Shown here one piece after another: positions 9,092 to 18,076 of a stretch of 64,000 nucleotides of DNA (position 1 is its first letter; every line of letters starts with the position of its first letter). Origin of the DNA: JAPHSX01 sp039714395. GTDB taxonomy: Bacteria; Pseudomonadota; Gammaproteobacteria; Thiohalomonadales; Thiohalomonadaceae. Made by a program: the position numbers and the translations under genes. The notes beneath the pieces are model-generated. The model did no database searches and had not been told where the DNA came from. It worked only from the letters and a program-made list of their open reading frames with translations. The DNA lies in NCBI GenBank assembly GCA_039714395.1, contig JBDLJH010000009.1, forward strand, positions 61,641 to 125,640. Direction: 5' to 3'.

Positions 9092-9742
9092 TTAACGGAG
9101 CTTTATCCCATCGGCCTTGAGCTCGCGAAAGCGAACCATATCTGCCGCATATTTTTCGTGTAGTGCTTTCTTCTCCAGTTCCTTCGAGTGGATAAAGCGC
9201 TTTTTATCGTCGATCTGCTCCTGAAGTGAACTGATATCCTGTTCTAGTCTTTCGGGCAGCTTCTTTCCCTTGCGTTCAAGGTCGGCTGCTTTTTTCTTAT
9301 TATCGTTGAGTTTATTTTGTAACTTGTCGACGCTGATGTTGGTTATCTCCATGGTCGCATCGATAGAGCCGGACTGGCGGTCGCGGGAGCGGATGATGTC
9401 GTTCTCGACCAGGTAGGTGGAGAGCAGCACGCGATCATAGGCATCCTTTTTGCGTTGGCGCTCTGCCTCTTCATTGGCGAGTCGTTCTTCCTCGGCCCGT
9501 TGCGCCTTCGCTGCCGTAAGCTCCTCGGTGGTTTTAGCGCGTTCTTTAATCTCGGTGGTTCTTCCGCGTTCATTGATGGTACGGGTCTCTTTTTGCGCAT
9601 ACTCGGGAGGAACAGCATTGCCGCACTCTCGTATTCCCTCGTTGTTGGTCCAGCAGACAATCTTGGCATGCACGGTACCGCTGAAGAGTAAGGTGCTGGC
9701 AAGAGACAGGGTTAGGAGCTGCTTGATGTATCGTCTGTTCAT
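9092..9742 (-). CDS. Secreted DUF4124-like protein with coiled coil
   Basis: This is a 216-residue protein with an N-terminal signal peptide (MNRRYIKQLLTLSLASTLLFSGTVHA) followed by KIVCWTNNEGIRECGNAVPPEYA, which resembles the DUF4124 motif of periplasmic proteins. The rest (about 60-216) is highly charged, rich in K, E, R and predicted coiled coil. The second ATG (9742) is preferred because a GGA lies ten bases upstream of it; an ATG at 9760 is also possible. Function is unknown. It is convergent with slmA. Confidence 0.7.
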   Translation of the reverse strand: MNRRYIKQLLTLSLASTLLFSGTVHAKIVCWTNNEGIRECGNAVPPEYAQKETRTINERGRTTEIKERAKTTEELTAAKAQRAEEERLANEEAERQRKKDAYDRVLLSTYLVENDIIRSRDRQSGSIDATMEITNISVDKLQNKLNDNKKKAADLERKGKKLPERLEQDISSLQEQIDDKKRFIHSKELEKKALHEKYAADMVRFRELKADGIKLR

Positions 9743-9825
9743 GGTGTTTTTCCGTTTCATTTCAGCTGTTTGTTAGCGTTTGCGTCAGTATACTGCGTGT
9801 TGGTTTAGATTTCACAGGTTCCGAA

Positions 9826-10593
9826 ATGTTCCCCGATTTGCTCTCTTTTGAGCAGTTATTGCTGTTTGTCATCTCGCTCATTGCCAATGCCTTCTCCGCT
9901 TTTTCCGGTGGTGGGGCGGGATTGCTGCAGCTGCCGGCACTGATTTTTCTTGGATTACCCTTTGCCATCGCCCTGGCAACTCACAAGTTAGCTACGGTGG
10001 CGCTGGGAGTCGGGGCCACGCTGCGTCACCTAAGAGAGAGGCAGTTAGAGCGGCGTTTTGTTCTGTTCATTCTGGCGACTGGGCTGCCCGGAGTGGTGTT
10101 AGGGGCGAGCATAATATTACGGGTCCCGGATTTGATCGCGCAGCTCGCACTGGGCATATTAACCCTGTCACTGGGTGTTTACTCTGTGTTTAAGCGAGAG
10201 CTGGGGCAGCAGCACCGACCACAGAACCGGGATGGTGCGGGTTTGTGGCTGGGTGGTGTGGGGCTGTTTGTTATTGGTGTGCTGAATGGCTCGCTTACCT
10301 CGGGAACCGGACTCTTTGTTACCCTGTGGCTGGTGCGTTGGTATGGTCTCGATTACCAACGGGCAGTCGCCTATACCCTGGTTCTGGTAGGTATGTTCTG
10401 GAACGGGAGTGGTGCGCTGGTGCTTGGCATGCTCGGCGAGATTAAGTGGGAGTGGCTGCCAGCATTATTACTCGGTTCCTTGCTGGGGGGGTATCTTGGG
10501 GCACACCTGGCGATCATTAAGGGAAATCGTGCGATTAAGCGTCTGTTCGAAGCGGTGACAATATTGGTCGGTTTGAAGCTGATGTTTTGGTAG
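9826..10593 (+). CDS. TauE/SafE family membrane transporter
   Basis: The 255-residue hydrophobic protein has about eight predicted membrane segments and the family's repeated small-residue pattern (ANAFSAFSGGGAGLLQLPAL and GVLNGSLTSGTGLFVTLWLVRW). Members export sulfite, sulfoacetate or related anions, or are uncharacterised. In a probable sulfur oxidiser a sulfur-anion substrate is attractive but unproven. It is transcribed alone, divergent from the DUF4124-like gene. Confidence 0.85.
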   Translation: MFPDLLSFEQLLLFVISLIANAFSAFSGGGAGLLQLPALIFLGLPFAIALATHKLATVALGVGATLRHLRERQLERRFVLFILATGLPGVVLGASIILRVPDLIAQLALGILTLSLGVYSVFKRELGQQHRPQNRDGAGLWLGGVGLFVIGVLNGSLTSGTGLFVTLWLVRWYGLDYQRAVAYTLVLVGMFWNGSGALVLGMLGEIKWEWLPALLLGSLLGGYLGAHLAIIKGNRAIKRLFEAVTILVGLKLMFW

Positions 10594-10688
10594 TGGCAAG
10601 GGTGCGTTACTTCACATAACCGCAGGCCAGACTATGGGACTATGAGACTGTTATTCAACTACAAATAATAAGAAGAAGAGGTGCCCTG

Positions 10689-10907
10689 ATGGCGAAAATG
10701 AGTGGTGAAGAGATACTCAATTTAGGGATGAAGATCCTTATGGTTGTACTCTATCTTGTGGGAACCATGTTGACCGCATTCAATCTTCTTGCATTTAAGA
10801 GTGATAAATATAGTCTGTTTTACAAGGATGTTAATCAGTGGTGGTTTGCTGTTGGCGTCAGTATTTTGATGACAGTCTGGATCATCAGAAATTGGAAGAA
10901 GCTGTAA
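10689..10907 (+). CDS. Small two-TM membrane protein, unknown
   Basis: This 72-residue protein, MAKMSGEEILNLGMKILM..., has two predicted membrane helices (about 14-34 and 50-66) joined by a polar hairpin (KSDKYSLFYKDVNQ) and a basic C-terminus. GAAGAAGAGG lies upstream of the ATG. I do not recognise a family. The coding pattern and Shine-Dalgarno support a real gene; it is followed by a hairpin at 10925-10941. Confidence 0.6.
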   Translation: MAKMSGEEILNLGMKILMVVLYLVGTMLTAFNLLAFKSDKYSLFYKDVNQWWFAVGVSILMTVWIIRNWKKL

Positions 10908-10924
10908 CGATTCTGGAACCTGGC

Positions 10925-10941
10925 GCGGCCAAATTGGCCGC
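10925..10941. other. Short GC-rich hairpin
   Basis: GCGGCCAA and TTGGCCGC form a near-perfect palindrome just after the small membrane protein gene. There is no T-run, so it is at best a weak terminator. Confidence 0.35.
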
Positions 10942-11015
10942 TGTTCAGTTGCTGGTCAACGGTTCCATGTGGTGCAAATTGGCATCGGCCTGACGGGTGG
11001 ATGTACTGATTATTT

Positions 11016-11261
11016 TCAGCTCAGCCAGTGTGCCAGATAGTAGAGCATTACTCCCTCAGAGGAGCGTGATGGTCCGACTACCCTGGCGGCACGCAATCCC
11101 TTATCCTCATCAGCGGCATCTGTCGCTTCCAGCTCATTCCCATAGAGGGTGACACAGTTCTCGGGAAAGCGGTTGCGTGTCTTGCGCGGGGTATAGATCA
11201 CCGCATAGTGCTCGCCGACCAGACTGGCATCGTTGTCCGTGGGCGGCAGGCGCTTGCTCAT
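11016..11261 (-). CDS. Small soluble protein downstream of pyrE, unknown
   Basis: This 81-residue protein starts MSKRLPPTDNDASLVGEHYA, ten bases after the pyrE stop on the same strand, so it is probably co-transcribed with pyrE. It is a polar, one-domain-sized protein with PRKTRNRFPENCVTLYGNELEA and a C-terminal YYLAHWLS. The frame extends upstream into pyrE, but the start at 11261 gives no overlap. No family is recognised. Confidence 0.6.
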   Translation of the reverse strand: MSKRLPPTDNDASLVGEHYAVIYTPRKTRNRFPENCVTLYGNELEATDAADEDKGLRAARVVGPSRSSEGVMLYYLAHWLS

Positions 11262-11271
11262 GTTCTGGTCT

Positions 11272-11913
11272 TTAAATCCCGTACTGGCTACGGTAGGCAG
11301 CAACGGCCTCCAGATGTTCTGCCATCTTCGGGTCGTCCTTTAGATAGTCCATCAGGTCGGCCAGGGTAATAATGCTGGCCACTTTCATGCCGAAGTTCTG
11401 CTCTACCTCCTGGATAGCCGACTTCTCACCTTTGCCGCGTTCCTGACGATCCAGTGCGATGACCACGCCGGTGGCGGTGGCACCCGCGGCATTAATGATC
11501 TCCATCGCCTCACCGATAGCGGTGCCGGCGGTGATTACATCATCGATAATTAGCACCTTGCCTGCCAGTGGTGCGCCAACGATATTGCCCCCCTCGCCGT
11601 GATCCTTTGCCTCCTTGCGGTTGAAGCAATAGGGGATGTTGCGCTGGTGTTGATCGAACAGCGACAGGGCAGTAATTGCAGCCAGCGGAATGCCCTTATA
11701 GGCGGGGCCGAACAGGGTGTCGAACTCGATGTCGGAGTCCTGGATTGCCGAGGCGTAAAAGCGGCTCAGGCGGGTCAGGTGTTCGCCGGTGTTGAACAGC
11801 CCGGCATTGAAGAAGTAGGGGCTGACGCGGCCCGATTTCAGGGTAAAGCTGCCGAAACGCAGAACCTCATTTTCAATGGCAAACTCGATAAAGTTACGCT
11901 TGTAGTCCTGCAT
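11272..11913 (-). CDS. pyrE: Orotate phosphoribosyltransferase
   Basis: The 213-residue PyrE converts orotate and PRPP to orotidine 5'-phosphate in pyrimidine synthesis. It has the PRPP-binding motif VLIIDDVITAGTAIGEA (about 120-136), GPAYKGIPLAA and the catalytic-loop lysines in NRKEAKDHGEGG. It is divergent from xthA, as in Pseudomonas and relatives, with 128 bases between the two starts. Confidence 0.97.
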   Translation of the reverse strand: MQDYKRNFIEFAIENEVLRFGSFTLKSGRVSPYFFNAGLFNTGEHLTRLSRFYASAIQDSDIEFDTLFGPAYKGIPLAAITALSLFDQHQRNIPYCFNRKEAKDHGEGGNIVGAPLAGKVLIIDDVITAGTAIGEAMEIINAAGATATGVVIALDRQERGKGEKSAIQEVEQNFGMKVASIITLADLMDYLKDDPKMAEHLEAVAAYRSQYGI

Positions 11914-12041
11914 GGTAAACCCCGTAATACGTCAGTGGCTGGAAAGGTTGCGTATTGTAGCAGCGCCGTCGCAGGGCCGCACCGTGCCATTTTTTCCGTG
12001 GCTGGTTTATGCTGTGGCTCTTTTCGACACAAGGTACGACT

Positions 12042-12821
12042 ATGCGCATTATTAGTGCCAATCTCAACGGTATTCGCTCGGCGGCGAAGAAGGGCTTTTT
12101 CGAGTGGATGGTATCTGTGCAGCCCGATGTGGTCTGTATTCAGGAGACCAAGGCACAGGAGCACCAGCTGGAGGCGGAACTGCACTACCCCGAGGGTTAT
12201 CACGCCTATTTCTTCGATGCGCAGAAGAAGGGTTACTCTGGTGTTGCCATTTACTCTAAGCGTGAGCCGGACAAAATTATCCGCGGCCTGGGTAAGGGGT
12301 TTGAGGATATGGATGCCGAGGGGCGCTATATTCAGGCCGATTTCGGCAAGCTCTCTTTGGCTTCGCTCTACCTTCCTTCCGGCTCGGCCAAGGAGGAGCG
12401 CCAGCAGGTCAAGTACAGTTTTATGGATCGCTATGCCGAGGTACTACGGGCGCAGCGGCGCAAACGGCGCGAATACATTATTTGTGGTGACTACAACATT
12501 GTGCACAAAGAGATCGATATCCGTAACTGGAAGTCGAACCAGAAGAACTCTGGCTGTCTGCCCGAGGAGCGGGCCTGGCTGGATCAGCTGTTTGGCCCGA
12601 TGAGGTGGGTAGATGCCTTTCGTGTAGTGGAGCCACGTCCAGAGCAGTACACCTGGTGGTCGAACCGGGGTCAGTCGTGGGCAAAAAATGTGGGATGGCG
12701 TATTGATTATCAGGTCATCACACCGGGTCTTAAGGAACGAGTTGAGAGTGCGAATGTTTATAAAGAGGAGCGATTCTCTGACCATGCACCCTTGATCATC
12801 GATTATGACTACCCGCTATGA
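12042..12821 (+). CDS. xthA: Exodeoxyribonuclease III
   Basis: This 259-residue Mg-dependent AP endonuclease / 3' exonuclease of the EEP superfamily acts in base excision repair. Motifs include RIISANLNGIRSAAKKGF, the metal glutamate in IQETKAQ, CGDYNIVH and the catalytic SDHAPL near the C-terminus. The start at 12042 matches the family (MRIISAN); 11 further upstream codons are in frame but lack support. It is followed by a strong terminator. Confidence 0.95.
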   Translation: MRIISANLNGIRSAAKKGFFEWMVSVQPDVVCIQETKAQEHQLEAELHYPEGYHAYFFDAQKKGYSGVAIYSKREPDKIIRGLGKGFEDMDAEGRYIQADFGKLSLASLYLPSGSAKEERQQVKYSFMDRYAEVLRAQRRKRREYIICGDYNIVHKEIDIRNWKSNQKNSGCLPEERAWLDQLFGPMRWVDAFRVVEPRPEQYTWWSNRGQSWAKNVGWRIDYQVITPGLKERVESANVYKEERFSDHAPLIIDYDYPL

Positions 12822-12855
12822 ATCTGAAGTAGGGTATAAAAAGCCGGGACGCAAG

Positions 12856-12879
12856 AAAGGGGCCGAGAGGCCCCTTTTT
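12856..12879 (+). terminator. Intrinsic terminator after xthA
   Basis: AAAGGGGCC, loop GAGA, GGCCCCTTT is followed by further T. It also lies just past the convergent PstS-like gene's stop, and could serve both strands. Confidence 0.9.
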
Positions 12880-12895
12880 GTCAGTGTGGAGGAGG

Positions 12896-13867
12896 TTAGT
12901 GGCCTGAGGCGCTGTAGATACCACTTGCCTCGATTACATCGAGTGCCTGCAGGTAATGCGTGCTGGCACCGCTGCTGAGCAGGCCGAGACCGTAGCGATA
13001 GGGAAGGGTCCCTGCTTCACGAATAATCTTCTGTCCTTTCGATGAGAGAGTAAAATCAACAAACTCCTGGAGTTCCGGACGCTCACGATAGTCGGGAGGG
13101 GTGACCAGGAAGAGGATACGATAGAGCATGTATTTGCCATTTCTTAAGGTGGCCATGGTCGGCTCGATATCATCCAGCTTGAGTAGTTTCAGTTGGCGGT
13201 GGCGGCTGCTGCTGATGCCGCTGACGGCCAGCCCGTAGGGGTCCTTCTCTATGGCCTTTTCGATCTTTCCCGATGAGGGGAGGTAGGTGGCACCCTTGTG
13301 GAAGTTCTGATTGATGTTATTGAACAACTGCTGACGCAGGGTGAGGCCAACCCCGGAGATCTTGCCGGTACGCACGTAGAGGTTAATTGGCTGGTTGCTC
13401 TGTGCACCGAGCTGATCCCAGCGGGTGATCTTCCCGGTAAGCACCTGCTTTAGTTGCTCTCGGCTGATGCCGCTGATCATGTTGTTCTCTTTGTGAGTGA
13501 TGGCGACCAGTGCATCCCAACCCATCGGGATCATTTTTACCTGCTGCTCTGAGGACTCTACCTGCAGGCTGCCATCCGCGGCCTCAAATACCAGTGGCAT
13601 ACGGCAGCTGCCGCCCAGATTACTCTCTCCAAGGGATACCTGGCGGATGCCCTTGGTTGCACCACCGCCTTCAAGTTCGATGGTTACCCCGGTTTTCTTT
13701 TCGTAGGCCCTGGCAACATCTTTCATGAATCCAAGCTTGGATATTCCGCAACCGGTCCATTTTATGGTGGCGGCCTGCGCGGGGGTTAAAAAAGTAATGA
13801 GGACTAATGAGCCGAGCAGGGCAATGAGGGTCTTGCGAACGTGGTAGTTTATGGCAGTCTTGTCCAT
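12896..13867 (-). CDS. PstS-like periplasmic substrate-binding protein
   Basis: This is a 323-residue secreted protein. The signal peptide (about 1-33, ending TPAQA) is followed by a phosphate-binding-type fold: IKWTGCGISKLGFMKDVARAYEKKTG, VEGGGATKGIRQV-like loop, MGWDALVAITHKEN and a C-terminal SSKGQKIIREAG typical of PstS-like proteins. The start at 13867 has GGAGAG upstream; an ATG at 13882 is less likely. No pst permease genes are nearby, so it is an orphan; it may sense or bind phosphate or another oxyanion. Confidence 0.82.
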   Translation of the reverse strand: MDKTAINYHVRKTLIALLGSLVLITFLTPAQAATIKWTGCGISKLGFMKDVARAYEKKTGVTIELEGGGATKGIRQVSLGESNLGGSCRMPLVFEAADGSLQVESSEQQVKMIPMGWDALVAITHKENNMISGISREQLKQVLTGKITRWDQLGAQSNQPINLYVRTGKISGVGLTLRQQLFNNINQNFHKGATYLPSSGKIEKAIEKDPYGLAVSGISSSRHRQLKLLKLDDIEPTMATLRNGKYMLYRILFLVTPPDYRERPELQEFVDFTLSSKGQKIIREAGTLPYRYGLGLLSSGASTHYLQALDVIEASGIYSASGH

Positions 13868-13976
13868 AGTGATTCTCTCCATATTAAACAGTGTGTATAA
13901 TTTTATTATTTTTGTACCGCGATGTTATCAGAAAACATTGTAAACTGTATGGTATTTTCAATAATTGTGTTTATGC

Positions 13977-14849
13977 CTACATTAGATTGATTTGTAGTGG
14001 GTGCTGAAGATGGAGATATGGTGTCCCCTTACGAGTACCAACCCAGCCGCGCACTACTATCGATATTCCTTTCAGTGCCTTTACATCTATTCCGGTAGTT
14101 CGAAATTGCTCCAGGTTCTTGTTATGGACAGCAACACGAACCCCACCTACGAGAATCAGGTAGGTATAGTTTCGTTTTATTTCTACACGCTTCACTTTGC
14201 CCTGTAGGCGACAGAAGCGCTTTAGACATTGCTCGGCCTTTTGGCTTTGAATGATCTTAAATTCGGGTAGTGACCAGATCCCTCTTTTCTCCTCCTGTGC
14301 CTCGCTTTCCACCTGGTAATAGTATTTTAGGTGCTTCATATTTGGTTGCAGGAAAAGAGCGCGGGCCAGCCCCTCGCGCAATAAGACCTCATTAATGTTT
14401 GTACCGTCCTCTAGACGTACATGCGCAAGCAAGCGCTTATATTTGTCGCGGCGCCGCTGGTCAAATTCCAGGTAGACTTTATTGCCAGCCAGTAGCTGCT
14501 TCAAGCGCTGATGGGCCTCCTTCCCGAGTGGCTCTTCGGCCCGGTCACGGTGTGCTATCTCTGGTGTGTTGATGCCGAGTAGTCGTACCTTGCCAGCGTG
14601 CTGTACTACGATGGTGTCGCCGTCGATGATCTTTTGCACAACATAAAGAGGCTGCTGCAGGTTCAGCTCAACGAGTTGCGGGTTGACGGCATTTTCCGGG
14701 GCCGCATCGCCGAAGTAGGGGTTCCCCCTGTTATCCTGCCAGCGATAGTAGTTATCCGCGCTGATGCTGGAGAAATGAAGTGCCAGTAGTAGCGTCAACA
14801 GCAGATAGGCTGGCGTGATTCTGTGTCGCGTTGTCGTCTGCTTTGGCAT
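13977..14849 (-). CDS. Secreted DUF4124 + staphylococcal-nuclease-like protein
   Basis: The 290-residue exported protein has a signal peptide (about 1-30), a short DUF4124-like segment (YYRWQDNRGNPYFGDAAPE) and an SNase domain with IDGDTIVV, KVRLLGINTPE, YKRLLAHVRLEDG and NEVLLREGLAR, matching the catalytic D, R and E positions of thermonucleases. A C-terminal stretch (about 200-290) resembles an OB-type tail. It probably degrades extracellular or periplasmic nucleic acid. AAGGAACAG precedes the ATG at 14849; the frame is open 16 codons further up. Confidence 0.85.
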   Translation of the reverse strand: MPKQTTTRHRITPAYLLLTLLLALHFSSISADNYYRWQDNRGNPYFGDAAPENAVNPQLVELNLQQPLYVVQKIIDGDTIVVQHAGKVRLLGINTPEIAHRDRAEEPLGKEAHQRLKQLLAGNKVYLEFDQRRRDKYKRLLAHVRLEDGTNINEVLLREGLARALFLQPNMKHLKYYYQVESEAQEEKRGIWSLPEFKIIQSQKAEQCLKRFCRLQGKVKRVEIKRNYTYLILVGGVRVAVHNKNLEQFRTTGIDVKALKGISIVVRGWVGTRKGTPYLHLQHPLQINLM

Positions 14850-14964
14850 CGCTCTGTTCCTTGAGTGAATGTGCAGTATGGGTAAAATTAACAGCATAGC
14901 ATGAGGGTGGTGGCCTTAGTGTGGCGCTGCCAGTACACTCACGATACTTTAACTGGTTGAACCG

Positions 14965-15045
14965 ATGTTTGTATGGCGCATGCTGGAAGCCCTTTTTATG
15001 GGATTCGCCTGCGGTGTGTTGCTGTTACCCATAATATATTGCTGA
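14965..15045 (+). CDS. Possible 26-residue membrane peptide
   Basis: A short frame, MFVWRMLEALFMGFACGVLLLPIIYC, would make one membrane helix just upstream of the AmpG-like gene. No clear Shine-Dalgarno is seen, and such a short frame can arise by chance; this is a weak call. Confidence 0.2.
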   Translation: MFVWRMLEALFMGFACGVLLLPIIYC

Positions 15046-15074
15046 TGAATGATGACGATAGCGAACAATAAGTT

Positions 15075-16661
15075 ATGACCTCTGAAAAGGTTCAACACAA
15101 CTGGCCTGAGGCTTGGCATGCATGGAGCCGGCCGCAGATTATTAGCATGTTGTTTCTCGGCTTCTCGGCCGGCATTCCAATTTTGTTAATATTCTCGTCA
15201 CTATCCTTATGGTTACGTGAAGCGGGCGTGGATCGTTCCGCTGTGACTTACTTCAGTTGGGCAGCCTTAGGTTATTCCTTTAAATTTGTTTGGGCGCCGA
15301 TCATCGATAAACTACCATTGCCGGTGCTGAGCCAATGGCTCGGGCGACGACGTGCCTGGCTGCTTGTCGCACAACTGGCGATCATTCTGGCTATTGTCTG
15401 GATGGCCACGACCGACCCGACTCGCTCAGAGAACGCATTGACTATTATGGCTTTGGCTGCCGTGATGCTGGGTTTTTCATCGGCGACACAGGATATCGTC
15501 ATTGATGCCTATCGCATCGAAATTGCCCATGTTGATCTGCAGGCCATGATGTCGGCAACCTATATTGCCGGTTACCGTATTGGGATGATTGTTGCCGGAG
15601 CGGGTGCATTGTTTCTGGCGGAGGCCTTTGGGTCCAGCAAAGAGGCTTACAGTTATCAGGCATGGATGTGGGCCTACTTTTGTATGGGGGCTGTGATGCT
15701 GGTGGGTGTTGCAACAACGCTGCTGATCAGAGAACCAGATACCTCAACGGCAAAAAGTAAGTACCTCCATGGGACTTCAGATTATCTGCGTTTTTTTCTG
15801 CTTTTTGTATTAATGCTTACTGGATTAATCGTTTGCTATGTTGTTACTGCTGCCCCTGCAGACAGTCTAAAGGTCTGGTTGTCGGACAGTGTACTCAATA
15901 CCCATGTTGGTAGTTTCCTGGTGGAATCACTGCGGCTGTTTAGTGCGGTTCTGAGTGCGCTGCTGGTCGGCTGGTTTGCTGTCTCATTGAGGATCGCTAA
16001 TCGGCAGGTGTTGCAAGAGACCTATATTGCCCCAGTACAGGATTTTTTTCGGCGCTATGGTGTAAGCATTGCGCTGTTTCTACTGCTGCTGATCGGTTTT
16101 TATCGGGTCTCGGATATTGTCCTTGGAGTGATTGCGAATGTGTTTTATCAGGACATGGGCTTTAGTAAAAATGAGATAGCCAGCATAACCAAAACATTTG
16201 GCCCAATTATGGTCATTCTTGGCAGTTTCCTCGGTGGAATGTTAACTGTGCGTTTCGGCGTCATTCGTATATTGTTCGCTGGTGCCGTATTATCGGCACT
16301 TACTAACCTGCTGTTCCTGCTGTTGGCGCACACGGGACATGATCTGCTGATGTTGTCTATAGTCATTGCTGCGGACAATATTAGTGCTGGACTTGCGGTT
16401 GCTGCCTTTGTTGCGTTTCTATCCAGCCTGACGAATATTTCTTTTACGGCAATGCAATATGCGATCTTCAGCTCAATGATGACGCTGTTCCCGAAACTGT
16501 TTGGCGGCTACTCGGGTGGTATTGTTGATAGTTGGGGATATGATAACTTCTTTATATTGACGACCCTCATGGGTGTGCCAGTACTGTTTCTAGTCTGGTA
16601 TGCCGGCCGGCTACTACATCAATCAGAGGGTTCAAGCGCAACATCAGAAAGTCGCGTATAA
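15075..16661 (+). CDS. AmpG-family MFS permease
   Basis: The 528-residue protein has about 12-14 predicted membrane helices. Its N-terminus (LFLGFSAGIPILLIFSSLSLWLREAGVDRS), FVWAPIIDKLPLPVLSQWLGRRRAW and the STQDIVIDAYRIE-like segment match AmpG muropeptide permeases, which import anhydro-muropeptides for peptidoglycan recycling. It is somewhat longer than the Escherichia coli protein because of a central insertion around 250-310. No ampD or ampC is nearby. Confidence 0.85.
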   Translation: MTSEKVQHNWPEAWHAWSRPQIISMLFLGFSAGIPILLIFSSLSLWLREAGVDRSAVTYFSWAALGYSFKFVWAPIIDKLPLPVLSQWLGRRRAWLLVAQLAIILAIVWMATTDPTRSENALTIMALAAVMLGFSSATQDIVIDAYRIEIAHVDLQAMMSATYIAGYRIGMIVAGAGALFLAEAFGSSKEAYSYQAWMWAYFCMGAVMLVGVATTLLIREPDTSTAKSKYLHGTSDYLRFFLLFVLMLTGLIVCYVVTAAPADSLKVWLSDSVLNTHVGSFLVESLRLFSAVLSALLVGWFAVSLRIANRQVLQETYIAPVQDFFRRYGVSIALFLLLLIGFYRVSDIVLGVIANVFYQDMGFSKNEIASITKTFGPIMVILGSFLGGMLTVRFGVIRILFAGAVLSALTNLLFLLLAHTGHDLLMLSIVIAADNISAGLAVAAFVAFLSSLTNISFTAMQYAIFSSMMTLFPKLFGGYSGGIVDSWGYDNFFILTTLMGVPVLFLVWYAGRLLHQSEGSSATSESRV

Positions 16662-16785
16662 ATATGGCTGAAGCAGCCTTGCTAAGCAGATTGCCGGATA
16701 AGCTTCTGCGGATAATTTCGCGCTGCTGTTGCAGCACTTCGCTCCTTGGCGTAGCCTGCAACCGGCACAATCAACGGTATAAATT

Positions 16786-17484
16786 ATGGTAGAGATCACT
16801 TTTTTTGCAGCCTTCCTGGTCGGTCTGTTTGGCGGCGTTCACTGCGTTGGCATGTGCGGCGGTATCGTTGGTGCACTCAGTTTCGGTTTACCGGAACAGG
16901 CGCGTGGTCGCTTCAGCTCGCTGCTCCCATATCTGTTTAACTATAATCTTGGACGGCTGATTAGTTACACCATTGCAGGGGCATTGGTAGGCGGCATTGG
17001 GGCACTGGCCACCAATCTAACAGCTCTGCATCAGGCGCAATCGGTGCTGCAGATAATTGCCGGTCTGTTCATGGTGGGGATGGGGCTCTATCTGGGCGGC
17101 TGGTGGTACGGCATGAACCGCCTGGAGAAGATGGGGGGGCGTGTATGGAAGGCAGTAGAGCCCTTTGGTCGAAAGTTATTGCCGGTACAAAGACCATCAC
17201 AGGCGCTGGTGATGGGCATCGTCTGGGGCTGGCTCCCCTGTGGCATGGTTTATAGTGCCTTGATTTGGGCGATCTCCGCCGGAAGTGCCCTGAACGGGGC
17301 GCTACTGCTGTTGAGTTTTGGCCTGGGTACTCTGCCTAATCTCTTTGCGATGGGGGTGGTGGCGGGTAAGCTCACCAGCTTCCTGCGACGCCCTGCGGTA
17401 ATGCATCTGGCCGGGGCCTTTGTGGTGTTAATCGGTATTTTTTACATCACTTTGCCACTGTGGCGTACCTTCACTCCAGAATAA
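16786..17484 (+). CDS. Sulfite exporter TauE/SafE-like (DsbD_2-type) membrane protein
   Basis: The 232-residue protein has six predicted helices and the marker FGGVHCVGMCGGIVGALSFG near the N-terminus with a paired-cysteine motif (CVGMC), plus WGWLPCGMVYSAL in the second half. This type is usually found beside cbb3 oxidase assembly genes and may move copper or reductant; none of those genes lies here. Its last 14 bases overlap the convergent metW. Confidence 0.82.
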   Translation: MVEITFFAAFLVGLFGGVHCVGMCGGIVGALSFGLPEQARGRFSSLLPYLFNYNLGRLISYTIAGALVGGIGALATNLTALHQAQSVLQIIAGLFMVGMGLYLGGWWYGMNRLEKMGGRVWKAVEPFGRKLLPVQRPSQALVMGIVWGWLPCGMVYSALIWAISAGSALNGALLLLSFGLGTLPNLFAMGVVAGKLTSFLRRPAVMHLAGAFVVLIGIFYITLPLWRTFTPE

Positions 17485-18076
17485 AACGGTAGATCGCGAT
17501 CTCACCAAGCAGATTGGGTAACAACTTGCCACCAAGGCGGTAACGGTGTGCATGATCCACCACACTTCGCTGCAGGATGCGGATGCCGAGTTGGATACAG
17601 AGTGCCTCGAAATCCTTTAGGGTGCAGAGGTGGATATTGGGGGTGTTGTACCACATGTTGGGCAGCGCGGAGGAGAGTGGCATGTGGCCACCCAGTGCTA
17701 GCTGTGCACGGGCACGCCAGTGGCCAAAATTGGGGAAGGTGACAATACCCTCGCGACCAACTCGCAGCATCTCTTTTAACATTTTCTCCGGGTAGTTCAT
17801 CGCCTGTAGTGTCTGTGTCATCACCACATAGTCGAAGTGGCCCTCATCGAAAAAGTCACTTATGCCCGCATCCAGATCGGTCTGAATGACGTTTATTCCT
17901 TTATCTATGCATGAGACGACATTATTCGGGGCTATCTCAAGGCCGTAGCCATCGACACCATGCTCGTGCTGGAGGTGAGCTAGTAGGGTGCCATCACCAC
18001 AGCCCAGGTCGAGTACCCTGGAGCCGGGTTTGATCCACTCGCTGATGATGGTCAGATCAGGTCGTAAAGAGCTCAT
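17471..18076 (-). CDS. metW: Methionine biosynthesis protein MetW
   Basis: The 201-residue class I methyltransferase-fold protein has the SAM-loop VLDLGCGDGTLLAHL (about 20-35) and the MetW-specific NFGHWRARAQLALGGHMP. MetW works with MetX in homoserine acylation, perhaps stimulating it. The ATG overlaps the metX stop (ATGA), the classic metXW arrangement. Confidence 0.94.
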   Translation of the reverse strand: MSSLRPDLTIISEWIKPGSRVLDLGCGDGTLLAHLQHEHGVDGYGLEIAPNNVVSCIDKGINVIQTDLDAGISDFFDEGHFDYVVMTQTLQAMNYPEKMLKEMLRVGREGIVTFPNFGHWRARAQLALGGHMPLSSALPNMWYNTPNIHLCTLKDFEALCIQLGIRILQRSVVDHAHRYRLGGKLLPNLLGEIAIYRFILE